From positions 1-61,914 of the forward strand of contig MU833053.1 in the NCBI GenBank assembly GCA_029204225.1: DNA of 61,914 bases. The letters run 5' to 3'. The DNA comes from Diphasiastrum complanatum. Taxonomy: Eukaryota > Streptophyta > Lycopodiopsida > Lycopodiales > Lycopodiaceae. The notes under the pieces are model-generated. The model did not search any database, was not told the origin of the DNA, and saw only the letters and a list, made by a program, of their open reading frames with translations. Within the stretch, counting starts at the first letter, position 1. Each line of letters begins with the position of its first letter. The translations under genes and the position numbers were made by a program. This document shows, in pieces, positions 46,090-57,684 of this stretch.

Positions 46090-47130
46090 CTTCACTATCT
46101 AAGTTTCTGCCTCAAGGCTGAGTCTTCCAATTCCCAATCAGTCTTCCCGAATCCCGAGTGCTCGTAAAACCTACTTGGAGATGATCTCTCAAAAAATATT
46201 TCAACTTTTTTTTTGGGAGGTTTTTTTAATTATTAAACAGTTGCGTTCTAAATCTTACAACTCACAACTTTTGCGGGATTAGAATACTTTAAAATATTGA
46301 ATCTTGCCATCAATTATATTTGTTTCAAAAATCAAGAAATGTAAGTCAAATTACATTCACTATACATGACTTCAGAATGTCCAATTTTTCATTTCTACCT
46401 TGGGTCTCGCTTTTCCATTTCCCCGTATCCAGACTAGATTTCTAGATTAGATTGCTGCATCTCAGCTTTCCGTTTTTCCCTTACCCAAAAGAGACCTTTA
46501 GAATAGATTGCTACGTTTGAGCTTGGACGTAAATTTGTAGATCAATCTTTGTCATTGTTTAAATATTGCGTTTAAACACTCCAACATGTATATAAGCTGA
46601 TTTACTATTTGAATTTTCTCGAAATTCAACTTGCATGCAATGTAATTAGGATGCATGCAATAATAAACATCAAGATCTTTAAAGATTTAATAAATAGAAT
46701 GATTGATCATTTGCTTCTTCAAACGACAAAATTTGATATTTCAATCCTATAACTATTTCAGTGACATAAAATTTATAGCAAAAAAATGAGAATCGGTTCA
46801 TTGGAGTCAACATCCTTCAAGTTATGTTATAATCAATTTGTGAAAGAGTTCCAGATTTCACCTTTCAAATAATACCATTTTTTCAAACCATTGGAGACCA
46901 TTCCTAAGTGGGTCATTGGAGACTATTCCAAAGAGTCAAGACCCACTGATATTCTATACATTTTATTGTGTAAGTATAAACAGCTAAATGTTTATTTCAA
47001 CATTCAAGTTGAAACTTGAGGCTTCAAGGTTATTAGTTCTGAGGCATGCCAGTTTAGAAAAAAGAGATTTGCTGTTGAAAGTGTTGGATTGCAGTTTGAT
47101 TTTTCTCTAGAATGTGATATCAGAGACTTT
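46090..47130. other. AT-rich, nothing recognised
   Basis: No gene, LTR or tandem repeat was recognised. GTGATATCAGAGAC near 47116 is primer-site-like but has no LTR terminus beside it. Confidence 0.35.
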
Positions 47131-47144
47131 ATGTAAAATTGTAG

Positions 47145-47464
47145 GTGGCACGTAGAGCGCATTATTACAATGAAAAAATGGCACAGGAAATGTGCAATTG
47201 CAAGTGTAGATTGAAGGTGAGATGGAAGAACGGTGAGAGTCTCTATCGTGGGTTGTACCGTTGTGGTGATATATGCCTTATTTCCTCAGAGAATGTGGCA
47301 AGCCCCTCGGTTGTGAGGCTTATCAAACAGCAGAACAACGTGAAGATGCAATGCATCTGAGTTTCATAAAACCTGTCCAACCCATCTCCATTACATGTCA
47401 TAATGGATTGTTGTTTAAGCTTCCATTATTTTTGGAAATTTCAAGTGGCTTGAAAATGGAATAA
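47145..47464 (+). pseudogene. Short basic coding-like fragment, unrecognised
   Basis: Two overlapping plus frames. The first (71 residues) has CNCKCRLKVRW and YRCGDICLISSEN followed by VVRLIKQQ, a pattern faintly like the core of a BAH domain ('GD.vyl.s....v.ri'). The second continues with a 'LSFIKPVQPI' tail. Too short to assign, and it could be a fragment of a captured gene or chance. Confidence 0.2.
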
Positions 47465-47550
47465 TTTTTTTCAAAAATTACATGTCCACATATTATGATA
47501 CTATAGATCCATAACATGCCACAAATTTTGACAACAATTCATTAAGTAAG

Positions 47551-47615
47551 GGGGAAGGCCCCAGGGCGGGGGCCTTCCGCCTTTTGAGGCGCCCAAGGGC
47601 CCGTGGGCCTTCCCC
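47551..47615. repeat. GC-rich inverted repeat, 11-bp perfect arms
   Basis: GGGGAAGGCCC (47551-47561) pairs with GGGCCTTCCCC (47605-47615) in an otherwise AT-rich area. Related to 44172-44230. Confidence 0.7.
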
Positions 47616-47906
47616 TGCGTAAAACACCTGCAGGTTTTTTTAAATTTTTTTTTTCTATTTTTAAAAATAACACTTCCAAAATAGCTATTTTGAATTGTGC
47701 AACTTACTATAAATAGTAAGTAAATCTTACACCAATGTAAGGTGTTTCTTGATATTTCTAAAAATAGCAAAATACCTTACAAATCTATAAGGTATTTATT
47801 GCTCATAATTTTCAAAAGTAAAATATTATGCCATTTAAAGCAACTTTTAAATGAACTGCAAAAAAAACCTGGAGGTTTTTACGTGAGGGTGGGGGTGCGG
47901 ATATCC

Positions 47907-47910
<4 letters not shown>

Positions 47911-47941
<31 letters not shown>
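47911..47941. repeat. (GT)n microsatellite
   Basis: About 31 bp of GT. Confidence 0.95.
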
Positions 47942-47942
<1 letters not shown>

Positions 47943-48181
47943 TATGTAATGGGCAAAAGGCCCATTCGTTTATAGTACATGCCTATTAGAGTACATGTCA
48001 CCTATTAGGACCTTTTGAATAGGTGACCTTTTGAAAACCCTTGTGTCATGTCACGTGCTTATTTTTCTTTGTATTTTGGAGCTAACTTTAGAAACATGAT
48101 TCTCATGTCATTATGATAATTCAAACCTTTCACCACAACTCTCATGTTGACATCCAATGAAAGATTGGCACATTGCATATG

Positions 48182-48417
48182 CACATTATGATCGGATATG
48201 GGTATGAATAGCAATGATGGGTTGCCACATAGCAAATGCACATTCTTGCAAATTGAGAGTGTGTTGTGTAAGAATCCCATAATTAGTTGTCCACACATTA
48301 TGCACATTATGATCAGATATGGGTATGAATAGCAATGATGGGTTGCCACATAGGAGATGCACATTCTTGCAAAATGAGAGTGTGTTGTGTAAGAATCCAA
48401 TAATTAGTTGTCCACAC
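48182..48417. repeat. Tandem duplication, 121-bp unit
   Basis: CACATTATGATC(G/A)GATATG begins at 48182 and 48303, and the two units match over nearly their whole length (for example GAGAGTGTGTTGTGTAAGAA). Minus frames through it repeat accordingly and are not genes. Confidence 0.9.
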
Positions 48418-48769
48418 CTATATTTTTTTGCCATAAAAAAAAACCATCGGTCATTATGGCACGAAAGGTTATGTACATCTTGGCCCTCAAGCAGATGTCT
48501 CAATAAGGCCCTCGAGGCAGGGACTCTCAGAGCCATAATATGAGATGAATGGGAGATGTAATTTCGACCATCTACCCTTTTACAAATGACACATGGGCCT
48601 TGTGCCATTGCCTTGCTTATGTCCCATAAGGCAAATTTTGAAATAGACTGGACCTCTTTATAAATCTCAAAGACTATGTTCTTTGAGTAAGTGAAACCCT
48701 ATGAACGTTGCAAAACTCTAAATCAAAATTGAGATTGACAGGCTAAATTATAGATGGAATTAAATTCTA

Positions 48770-48770
<1 letters not shown>

Positions 48771-48855
<85 letters not shown>
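48771..48855. repeat. (GA)n microsatellite
   Basis: 85 bp of GA. Confidence 0.97.
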
Positions 48856-48860
<5 letters not shown>

Positions 48861-49024
48861 TATGTAAAGTTTCGTAAATTTTTTTAGATGTATCAAATGT
48901 CTCACGTTCAGCAACCACCGTTAACTTGAATGTAAAAGTAGCCTGGTGCATGTGCTCCTTAATGTAGTATCTACTTCATGTGAGTTTGATGGTTCTCATT
49001 TCTTATGTATGGGAATTTATAAGC

Positions 49025-49165
49025 CACTTTTATTGCTAATTACTCAATGGAATATTGATGTGATCACAGGCTTGGACTTATATACACAGGATGCCAAATC
49101 CCTTACACTTATTTGACTAATTTCTAGATCAATCAGATCTATGTATATGAGATGATGTCCCCAAC
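49025..49165. repeat. Dispersed repeat, copy 2
   Basis: Partner of 3710-3860, same orientation. Its right edge reads GATGTCCCCAACA followed on plus by ATATCCCTCACC; on minus this is a purine tract followed by TGTTGGGG, which looks like the start of a minus-strand LTR. Confidence 0.6.
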
Positions 49166-49392
49166 AATATCCCTCACCAAAATTGGTGACAGTCCCAAGG
49201 CACTTGTGGCATCCTTTTATTAAGGACTCTTGTTGGCTTTACACCACTGCTTGATAAGATGAAAAGTCACATTCTCCATGAATTCCAGACATGTTATGTT
49301 TTGATCGCGTGGATGCAGCATAAAACAACTTTGTGCCCTTTCCAACCAAAATGATTAGCAGCTTTTATATTCCACAAAACCAACAACAACAT

Positions 49393-49900
49393 TCAATGTG
49401 TCAGTTGATACCATGGTAATCTGCCATTCTTTGCTTCTCTCTTATTATACCTATCCAAGTTTTCTCTCTCCTCTACTATCAACAATTCGATGAAAGTAAA
49501 CTCATCATATGTTGTTATAGTTTTTGCCAGAAACAAATAATCCTTTAGATCTGTCTTTATTATCACATCCTTCAAGGCATACATTTTTTTCACCAATAAA
49601 AGAGAATAGAAAACACATATGAAATTTCTATATAATGAAGAAAGACAAAACATATTCATTATTTGCAATGTAGCAACTAGTGGCATCTCCAATGAAAGTT
49701 GCTAGCACTCTCGGATGTCGTGATCTAGCATTTTTGTACTCCTCCTTGATCAACTCCAACCAAACTTTTGTTCGATGATTATCCTCCCAAACAAAAAACA
49801 GTTTGCCACATAAGATTGAGTACTCTTCTATTTCTCTGTCAAACTCGTCATTGATATCTCTCAGGAAGCTAGTGCCTCGCACTTTAGTGGCGGGACCCAC
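49393..49900 (-). pseudogene. Two overlapping unrecognised frames, probably mobile-element derived
   Basis: The upstream frame (49900-49628) has FLRDINDEFDREIEE, then KLFFVWEDNHRTKVWLELIK and a 'HPRVLATFI' end. The downstream frame (49692-49393) has KDYLFLAKTITTYDEFTF and EERENLDRYNKREAKNG. Both are protein-like and adjacent with a frame change near 49650. I do not recognise a family. The context of decayed transposons makes a mobile origin likely, but this is inference. Confidence 0.3.
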
Positions 49901-50887
49901 TCAATCATTTATGTATAGGAAATACCCACAACATCTCTGTTGTGATGCGCTCAAAACCGATATTGGATATTCTAAGATTGATTTGGAACATAATTCAACC
50001 CACGAATTTGTTGTGCATTTGTGCACGCGCTTGAAATCAATATTTGTTTTTTTTTGTTTTTGTTTTTATCTTCTTTTTTGATCTATTCTAACTACCTTTT
50101 TTTTGGGTAGAAATGCATTTACGTTTTTTATTGGAGGAGAGAGAGAGTAGGCCCACCACTTGCCCCCCAATACTCCAAGAGGGTAGGCCCATCATTGCAT
50201 TAACTCGTGGGTAGCATCTATCAAGCTCCCTCCCAAATCCCCAAAGAATGAAATGTACTACCAAAAGGCACAATGAAAAATGTGCCACCAAACCATGCTT
50301 TTAGCCATTGAGCAGATGTATGAAAACGATGGTGATCATCTTACTGAAGGAGTTTCTCATATTTCAAAATCAACTATAGATACTGGAGCCAACAGTCTAT
50401 ACTTCGACCTTATTAACATCAAGAGGTGGCCATAATATTCTTAGTATAAGTTATATAAGTGATGATATAGGTACCATCTTATATAGCAATTTTGAAGTAC
50501 ATAATATCTAAACAAACTAACTGCATTCTAGATGAATCAGTTTTCAAAGATTAACATAGACAAGGGTAGGCCACATACGTGGCAACCTTTGCTTCCCAAC
50601 CACCCACCATCCCTCAACTCCCAAAAGGGTTGGTACTAGGGAACTAGGGATGCATGGCAAGATGTGGTCCATTTTATGACTCCACTACATTCCTAGGATA
50701 TTGTGCACCAACCCTATGATGCTTGAAGCACACTTTTGGTGTGACATTATTGTTTCCTAGAACACTTCCCATTATTTAAGTAAAAAAAGATCACACCTTT
50801 TTTTCATGAATGGTGTGCTACTCCTAATACCATGTTATGATTTAGAGATCATTGCGCTAAGGAATTGAGACAACAAAACTAGTGAGC

Positions 50888-50890
<3 letters not shown>
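49901..50890. other. No recognisable feature
   Basis: AT-rich sequence with a few short frames on both strands. No family, terminus or repeat was recognised. Confidence 0.35.

Positions 50891-50893
<3 letters not shown>

Positions 50894-50961
<68 letters not shown>
50894..50961. repeat. (GA)n microsatellite
   Basis: 68 bp of GA. Confidence 0.97.
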
Positions 50962-50963
<2 letters not shown>

Positions 50964-51230
50964 TTTTTAAAGCGTCAATAGAAATAAAGATATTAGATGA
51001 CTTTTCGTCTACCATAAGCTCTTGATACATTTTCATAAGTCTTCCTATATATTTTCTCTAGAATCTTCCATAATTTATTACCTCAAGATAAATCAAGGTC
51101 ATACTCTGTGCTCTTTTGATATACCATCGGCTATGCTTGATGATGGAAAAGTAAATACAAAGTCAAGTTTATGCCTTTGGATGTGATGAAGAGACTTGGG
51201 TTAAATGAGCAGCTACTTCAATATGGACTA

Positions 51231-51332
51231 GGTATTCTTGATGCGGAGCTGGGCTACTGGCTGTAGCACTCCGAGCCGCTGGAGCGGCGAGGAGTGCTAC
51301 ATCAAGTAGCCCACCGTTGGATCACGAATACC
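51231..51332. repeat. 102-bp foldback palindrome
   Basis: Two 50-base arms (51231-51280 and 51283-51332) around a GG centre are complementary at 40 of 50 positions with no gap. The longest perfect segments are TGTAGCACTCC, TGGGCTACT, GGTATTC and GCCGCT. The RNA would fold into a long hairpin. A terminal-repeat element, a small RNA precursor or a chance foldback are all possible. Confidence 0.85.
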
Positions 51333-51335
51333 AGA

Positions 51336-51462
51336 CATAGCAGTTGTGAATCTATGGTGCAGATTAAAGACGTTTCAAAATCTCTGCTATGACTTAGAAT
51401 CTGCCTCTTCTTAGCCAACCGGATGATGCCATGTGTCCATATCACTCCGCACAACTGCTATG
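51336..51462. repeat. Inverted repeat, 13-bp perfect arms
   Basis: CATAGCAGTTGTG (51336-51348) pairs with CACAACTGCTATG (51450-51462), enclosing about 100 bp. It begins three bases right of the 102-bp palindrome. Confidence 0.75.
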
Positions 51463-51465
51463 GAG

Positions 51466-52160
51466 GTAGAATCCGTTGGACTTACAAAAACTTCGACAAA
51501 TGCTTTACTAGGAGGAGTACATACTACAAAGGGTGCTTGTATTGAAGCATAGTTCTATGGTTTAAGCTTTAAACCATTGGGATTTAGTCAGGCTACCTCC
51601 GAGGGAAGTGGCGGTTTATGGGCGTTTCTTATGCCGAAGTATAGAGTGTGATGTTAATCAAGAAGTTTTTTGTTGAAATATCTATAGGAAAGCTTTAAAC
51701 CAGTTAAACGGGAGCACCAAGGACTAAAGGACATAGCACATACTAATAGCATTGCAGGACTCTGACGAATTATGCTACTGTTTGAGCTGTGAATTGACTT
51801 TACTGCAACCAGATGAAATGAAACGTATAGGTGGGGCTCCGAAAGAACAGCGATTTTCCACTTAATTGGCAGTTTTTTCATGATACCAACTAAGGATGAA
51901 GTGAGTGGAAAACAACCAGACCAGCACTGTGGATAGTGGAGTGATGACAATGCAAGTGGAGAAGAGTGTCGAAGCAAGAGTAGTATAGCCAATGGCCATG
52001 CAGCAGCTGTTTTACCAGTGGATGTATCATGACTGAGAAAGACATCCACCATCGTAATATGTAGAAGACTCGTGGAAGACTCAGGGCAACATCTCTTCAG
52101 AAAGGAAAGAAATGGTGATTGGCGAGCCTTAGATAGTTATAGTGTTAGAAAGGAGTAAGC
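51466..52160. other. Upstream region of the glycine-rich protein gene
   Basis: No domain was recognised. A 132-residue minus frame at 51654-52052 has no family resemblance and overlaps the likely promoter, so I treat it as chance. Confidence 0.35.
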
Positions 52161-52164
52161 AAGT

Positions 52165-52180
52165 GTATATATGTATATAT
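52165..52180 (+). promoter_or_regulatory. TATA box region of the glycine-rich protein gene
   Basis: GTATATATGTATATATG, about 140 bp upstream of the start codon. It would place transcription start near 52200 with a leader of about 120 bases. Confidence 0.5.
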
Positions 52181-52317
52181 GCTGGTGCCGCAGTTGTATC
52201 GCAAGCTATTTGTAGACTGTCAGTTTTGAGCTCGCAAGCCAACCACATTGTCATGACTTAATTAAGTTAATTATCACAAGAGTTAGTAAAGTTTTTTGCG
52301 ATTGCAATAATCTGAAG

Positions 52318-52689
52318 ATGGAGTCTTCAAGGGTAACATTTCTATCCACGAACACTAAAGCATACTCGGTTGCTGCCTTCGTTGTTTGCTTCATCCTTGC
52401 AGATATGAGCTTAGCTGTTGTTTTTCACGAGGGGGCAGCTACTGCTGGTCAGAACTCTTGGACTGACAAGCAAGACAGCGGATCTGAATCAAGCTCAAAC
52501 TCAGGTTCAGGTTCTGGATCTGGTTACGGCTACGGTATCGGCAATGAGGGACAGGGAAGCACTTCGGATGCCATCTCAGGACCCGGATATGGTGCTGGAT
52601 CAGGATCCGGCTATGGATATGGATCTGACGGAGGTTACGGTTTCGGTTCTGGCTCGGGGAGTGGAGGTGGATCCCAAACTGGTGCTTAA
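52318..52689 (+). CDS. Small secreted glycine/serine/tyrosine-rich protein
   Basis: A 123-residue single-exon frame. Residues 15-36 form a hydrophobic segment (YSVAAFVVCFILADMSLAVV) preceded by Lys14, typical of a signal peptide with cleavage near residue 33-40. An alternative is a membrane anchor. The rest is low-complexity: repeated SGSGSG, GYGYG and GSGYGYGSDGGYGFG words, closely spaced at 60-120, with no cysteines after the signal. Plant proteins of this build are usually cell-wall glycine-rich proteins; tyrosines may be cross-linked. That function is family inference. The first Met is used because it gives the signal segment its basic start. TATA-like sequence lies at 52165-52180 and AATAAA at 52831-52836, so the gene looks complete. 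Confidence 0.65.
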   Translation: MESSRVTFLSTNTKAYSVAAFVVCFILADMSLAVVFHEGAATAGQNSWTDKQDSGSESSSNSGSGSGSGYGYGIGNEGQGSTSDAISGPGYGAGSGSGYGYGSDGGYGFGSGSGSGGGSQTGA

Positions 52690-52830
52690 GACTTTCTCAT
52701 TGCGAGTAAAGTGTGCATATGAAGAGAAAGTCTTATATTATGGATGAACAGATTACTTATGGCTCTTAGTGAGCTTTTAATCTTTTTAATCTAAGTATTC
52801 TTGTTTTGTTATGTAGCAAGTTTTATATTC

Positions 52831-52836
52831 AATAAA
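52831..52836 (+). terminator. Poly(A) signal of the glycine-rich protein gene
   Basis: AATAAA, about 140 bp downstream of the stop codon. Confidence 0.5.
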
Positions 52837-53270
52837 GAGTAGGTTTTCTAATATACATGCTTTGTTAAGCCCATTAACAGGATTTAACAACTCTTGTAAG
52901 ATCAATGCTCAAATACACACATGTGCACGTAAAGGGATATTCAAGAGGGGATCCAAAACTAGCTATACCTTTTATTTGTTTGCCTGCTGGGGTCTTAGGA
53001 GAGCAAAACTCCCAGAGGGCTAAAAAATTTAGGATCACAACATTTGAACAAGCGAGAAAATTGTTGTATCTAGAAAATGATTCTTGGTATTATCAACCCG
53101 TGCGATTACATATGTATATCTGAAAATTGGCAAGATCTGTACACAATTTGTGACACATCTCATATCTAAACTTTGAGAGGTGGAATTTCTAATTCTCAAT
53201 TTTTTTTTTGGGGGGAAGGGGGGTGGGTCCTGGCAAGAAAGATAGTTGATGCTATTGTTAGATCAATCAT

Positions 53271-53274
<4 letters not shown>

Positions 53275-53328
<54 letters not shown>
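53275..53328. repeat. (GA)n microsatellite
   Basis: 54 bp of GA. Confidence 0.97.
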
Positions 53329-53333
<5 letters not shown>

Positions 53334-54500
53334 CACTTTATTTCCATCCACATGTAGGTTGGTAACTTGGTACTATATAGTAAGATTGGCATTGTGCACA
53401 TTGTTTACAAATATTGGACATATTTCTACATGCCTAATTCATTTGCATCCACATGCAAATTGGTCCACATTAAGATGAACTAGTAAATTTCTTAGTGCCT
53501 AAATATAAAGAGGTCCCTATAGAGAAAGATTACATGTTAATGGTGTTAAATAATGAACATATGCTACTTATGAAGGAAGTTGTTTTAAGGCTTTATGCAT
53601 TTATACACGTGTGCCATGAATGGATCATTTTAACTTTATAAGTGATAAAAAATCTCCACATATGAATTGTTAGCACTATCTGAGAAGTTTAGAAATTTCA
53701 TAATGATATTTAAGAAAGAAATGAGAAGATTCACATGCATCTAGTAAGCTTTAGGGGATGATAAAAAAGTGACCTGGAAATTCATTCTTCTTACAACAAA
53801 CTCACACAAAAAAATAATCGTATATGCTTTTCAATCAATAGGATTCTATCTATTTAATAGACATAGATATAGAATATCAACTCTAAAGTGCATGCAACTT
53901 ACCTAAGCTAGCTTGTATGTTGTTATGCTTATTTGTTCGAATCACTTGTTTGAAACATATCACCCAACTTACCTTTATGATTATATGTTTGAATTGTCTA
54001 CATAAAACTTAGCAAAAGAAAAATGGCAAGTCCTTGATGGAAACAACTTTAGACATGGAAGAAAGAGATATGTGAACCAACATGACATGTCACTTATTGA
54101 TGGGCCAAACTTCATATTGTCTTTTTCTGATTTGAATGGTCTCCATTTCATCCATAGTGTCATGGAATGCAACCTTTGGGGCAAATAATTGAAACTGGAT
54201 AAAATGGAATGCAACAGTATTCAATACGATAGCCATCGCCTACACCTATAACATGAAACAAAGTGTTATATCAATTGCAAACAAAACAATTTGCAAGAGC
54301 AAATGCTACAACCTCAATTCCAAGTATTTACTAACACTTCAACACTCACCAAAAGTTAGATAAAAGCCCTTGAAAGAAAGAAAGAAATAAAGAATGACTG
54401 ATGGACCATTTGAAAACATTATAGGTAGAATAATACTTGTAAAAGCCATAGTAGATAAGCAAGTTATGTAGTAGCTTTATAAGTATGAAAACCAAATATG
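53329..54500. other. No recognisable feature
   Basis: AT-rich spacer between two (GA)n arrays. Short frames on minus at 53981-54214 have no recognised family. Confidence 0.35.
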
Positions 54501-54803
<303 letters not shown>

Positions 54804-54952
54804 ATTGATGGGTAAAAGGATTGATCGCTGGATCATGATTTTTTGAGTTGAACAATGGATTGCCATCTTCAATCCTCCTGAGCTTGGCTCCACTTTCCCC
54901 CTAACTCTCGAACGATTACTAAACAACTTAATCTACATCTACATATGGGTAT

Positions 54953-54953
54953 C

Positions 54954-54989
<36 letters not shown>

Positions 54990-55003
54990 GTATATGTATA
55001 TAT

Positions 55004-55066
<63 letters not shown>

Positions 55067-55069
55067 TAA
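54953..55069. repeat. (TA)n/(TATG)n array
   Basis: Alternating TA with regular TG substitutions, about 117 bp, strongly self-complementary. Confidence 0.95.
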
Positions 55070-55463
55070 ACTTACATACACTTTTGTATGCATGGGTGAG
55101 GGGACCCATTATCCTCTTTCCCTCATCCATGCATACACATTTTTGAACAAAAAACTTGGGGAGGAGGATGCATGTATGGGAAAGGGATGCATGGCCCTCC
55201 TCCCCATGCATGCATCTAAGGGGCCCACTCCAAATTCAAATTACCTTTTACTCACACACATAGTGTTTTGAAGGGCATGTACATACTTTCCTGGTGAAAG
55301 GTGTTAAACAAAAGGGACTTTCATTATCAAGGATTTAACTAAGTTTGAAGGGCACTCTAAGGATTTTTTAAAATATCAGACTTTTCACGAGAAAGGTTAA
55401 AATAAAAAGACATTTCTATGAAGGAAAAATCGACTGTAAAGGCTTCAAAACGTAGGCCTGGTG

Positions 55464-55465
<2 letters not shown>

Positions 55466-55505
<40 letters not shown>
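55466..55505. repeat. (CT)n microsatellite
   Basis: 40 bp of CT opening the right satellite block. Confidence 0.97.
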
Positions 55506-55509
<4 letters not shown>

Positions 55510-56867
55510 GTACCACTCAAGCCTACATGGCATAGCTTAGTTGGCTTGCCACACAAGCCTATGTCAAGCTTATGTGGTAAATTGCAACATGCCTGCATGG
55601 CAGACACAAGCCTATGTCATGCCTATATGACCTGCCATGCAAGCTTTGATAGGCCTACATGGCTTGCCACATGGCAAGTGACAAGCCTGCATGGTTTGTC
55701 TCATGATATGCCTACGTGGCAACTTGTGAGCCCCATCTCTTTCTCTTTAGATCCACTCAAGCCTACATAGTAGAGCTTGATTGGCTTGCCATGCAAGCCT
55801 ATGTTAGAACTACGTTGTTTGCAATGTAGGCCTGCCAACAAACCCATGCCATGCCTATGTGGCCTGTCATACAAGCCTATGGTAGGCCTGTGTGGCTTGC
55901 CACATGGCTCTCTCTAGCCACTCAAGCCTACGTGGCAAAGCCTGGTTGGCTTGCCATACAGGCCTACATGGCTTACCACATGAGAAATCTCAAGCCTGCA
56001 TGATTTGCCATGTGGCAGACCTACGTGGTTTTCCATGTGGCAGTGTGCGACAGGCTTGGCAGATCACATAGGCCTGGTTGGCTTGCTAGCCTATGATAGG
56101 CCTACGTGGCTTGCCACATGGCTAACCCCAAGCCTGCATGATTTGCCACATGGAAGACATAGATGATTTGCCATGTGGTAGCCTATGACAGGCTTGGTAG
56201 ATAACAGGCCTATGTGACCTACTACACAAGTCTATGGTAGGCCTACGTGGCAAAGCCTGTTTGGCTTGCCACACAAGCCTATGTTAGACCTACATGGTTT
56301 GCCACATGACAAATCCTAAACTTGAAGGACTTGCCACGACAGTAGACCTACGTGGCTTTCAATGTATCAGTCTGCGACAAGATTGATAGATAGTAGATCT
56401 ATGACATGCCTATGTGGCCTGCTACACAAGCCTTTGGTAGTTTTATGTGGCTTATGATATGAGAAGTACCAACCCTACATGGTTTTCCAATTGGCAGGCC
56501 TACGTGGCTTGCCATGTGGTAGCTTGCGAGCCCCACCTATTTCTCTCTCTAGCCTATGGTAAGCCTATGTGGCATTTGCAACATGCTTGCATGGCAGACA
56601 TGATGCCTATGCCATGCCTATGTGGTTTGCCATGAAAGCCTATGGTACACCTACATGGCTTGCCACATGTCAACTTTCGAGCCCACCTCTCTATCTCTCT
56701 CTCTCTGGGTCCACTTGGGCCTACATGGTAGAGCTCAGTTGGCTTGCCACACAAGCCTATGGTAGGCCTACATGGCTTGCCATGTGGCAAACCCCAAGCT
56801 TGCATGATTTGGCCTATGTGCTTGCCATGTGGCAACCTATTATAGGCTTGGTAGATAGTAGGCCTAT
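55506..56867 (+). repeat. CATG-rich satellite-like array, right block
   Basis: Irregular units built of CTACGTGGCTTGCCACATGG, AAGCCTATGGTAGGCC and TTGGTAGATA words. Larger units open with a CT tract followed by TCCACTCAAGCCTAC (near 55466, 55733, 55909, 56538 and 56690). Many words are palindromic. Frames of 60-120 residues on both strands are by-products of the repeat. It ends at 56867 where a gypsy LTR interrupts it. Confidence 0.85.
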
Positions 56868-57684
56868 TGTAGGGTCGAGAATCTCGCGTAGTAGTAGCCC
56901 TCCCGCCTGTCAACAAGGGTTAGAACACTAGATAGGTGCCTAACTATGAATAGATGCTACTTTTAGTTAGTTCCCTACTTTTTCCTAACTCTACCACCAC
57001 TAACACTACACACCTCTAACTCCACTCTCCTAAACTACCTTCATCATGATTTTTGGTGAAAGGGAGGGGAAGAATAGAAGAGATTGAGAGGAGAAGAGAG
57101 AAAGAGAGAGGTAGAGAGTGAGAGTGAGAGTGGAGGTTAGCTCAAATGCTCCTTATGCTTGCTAATGGAAAAACATTAACTATGGCAATTAATAAGCATA
57201 AAAATAGAAGCAATGGAAAACACAAACAAGAGCATTAGCAAGTAGTGAATAGCAAATGAGGATGCTTCTCTCCAAAAATTGGTAGAGTTTTCTCCTTCTC
57301 ATTAAGCATGGAATTAGAATACAAATGGTGCCTTTTTATGAATGGGGAAGGCCCTTGACCCAAAATCCTATTCACATAGATTCTAGCCATTCATCTTGGA
57401 CCCAACTTGATCCAAGGGTCCACAAAAAGTACAATAAAAATCACAAGATTCATGAGAGTCCAAAATTGGACCCAACTCTAAAAAAGTAAACTCTAAGTTT
57501 AAAATTGACTTTGGGCCTCAAGTTTTATTTTAATTACAAAGGGGCCTAAGTCTATTATTTTATTTACAACTCAACTTGCGTGCTCATTGGGCCATGGGCT
57601 TATACGTGCAGGATGCCATGCTCTCGCAACACATTTTATTGGCCGATATTATTTATTTACAATATGTCGGGAATACCCCCAACA
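56868..57684 (-). mobile_element. Gypsy 3' LTR on minus, 817 bp
   Basis: On minus it starts TGTTGGGGGTATTCCC at 57684 and ends CGACCCTACA at 56868. It is the same family as 37994-38802. Its outer 5-bp flank on plus is CCTAT, the complement of ATAGG found beside the other LTR. The decayed gypsy pol to its right reads toward it, so it is the 3' LTR. Confidence 0.88.

Noticed and set aside
47110-47130. Degenerate primer-site-like TGATATCAGAGAC
   Set aside because: Two changes from the primer and no CA-ended LTR on its left.
51654-52052. 132-residue minus frame upstream of the glycine-rich protein gene
   Set aside because: Low-complexity hydrophobic stretches, no family resemblance, and it overlaps the likely promoter of the opposite gene.
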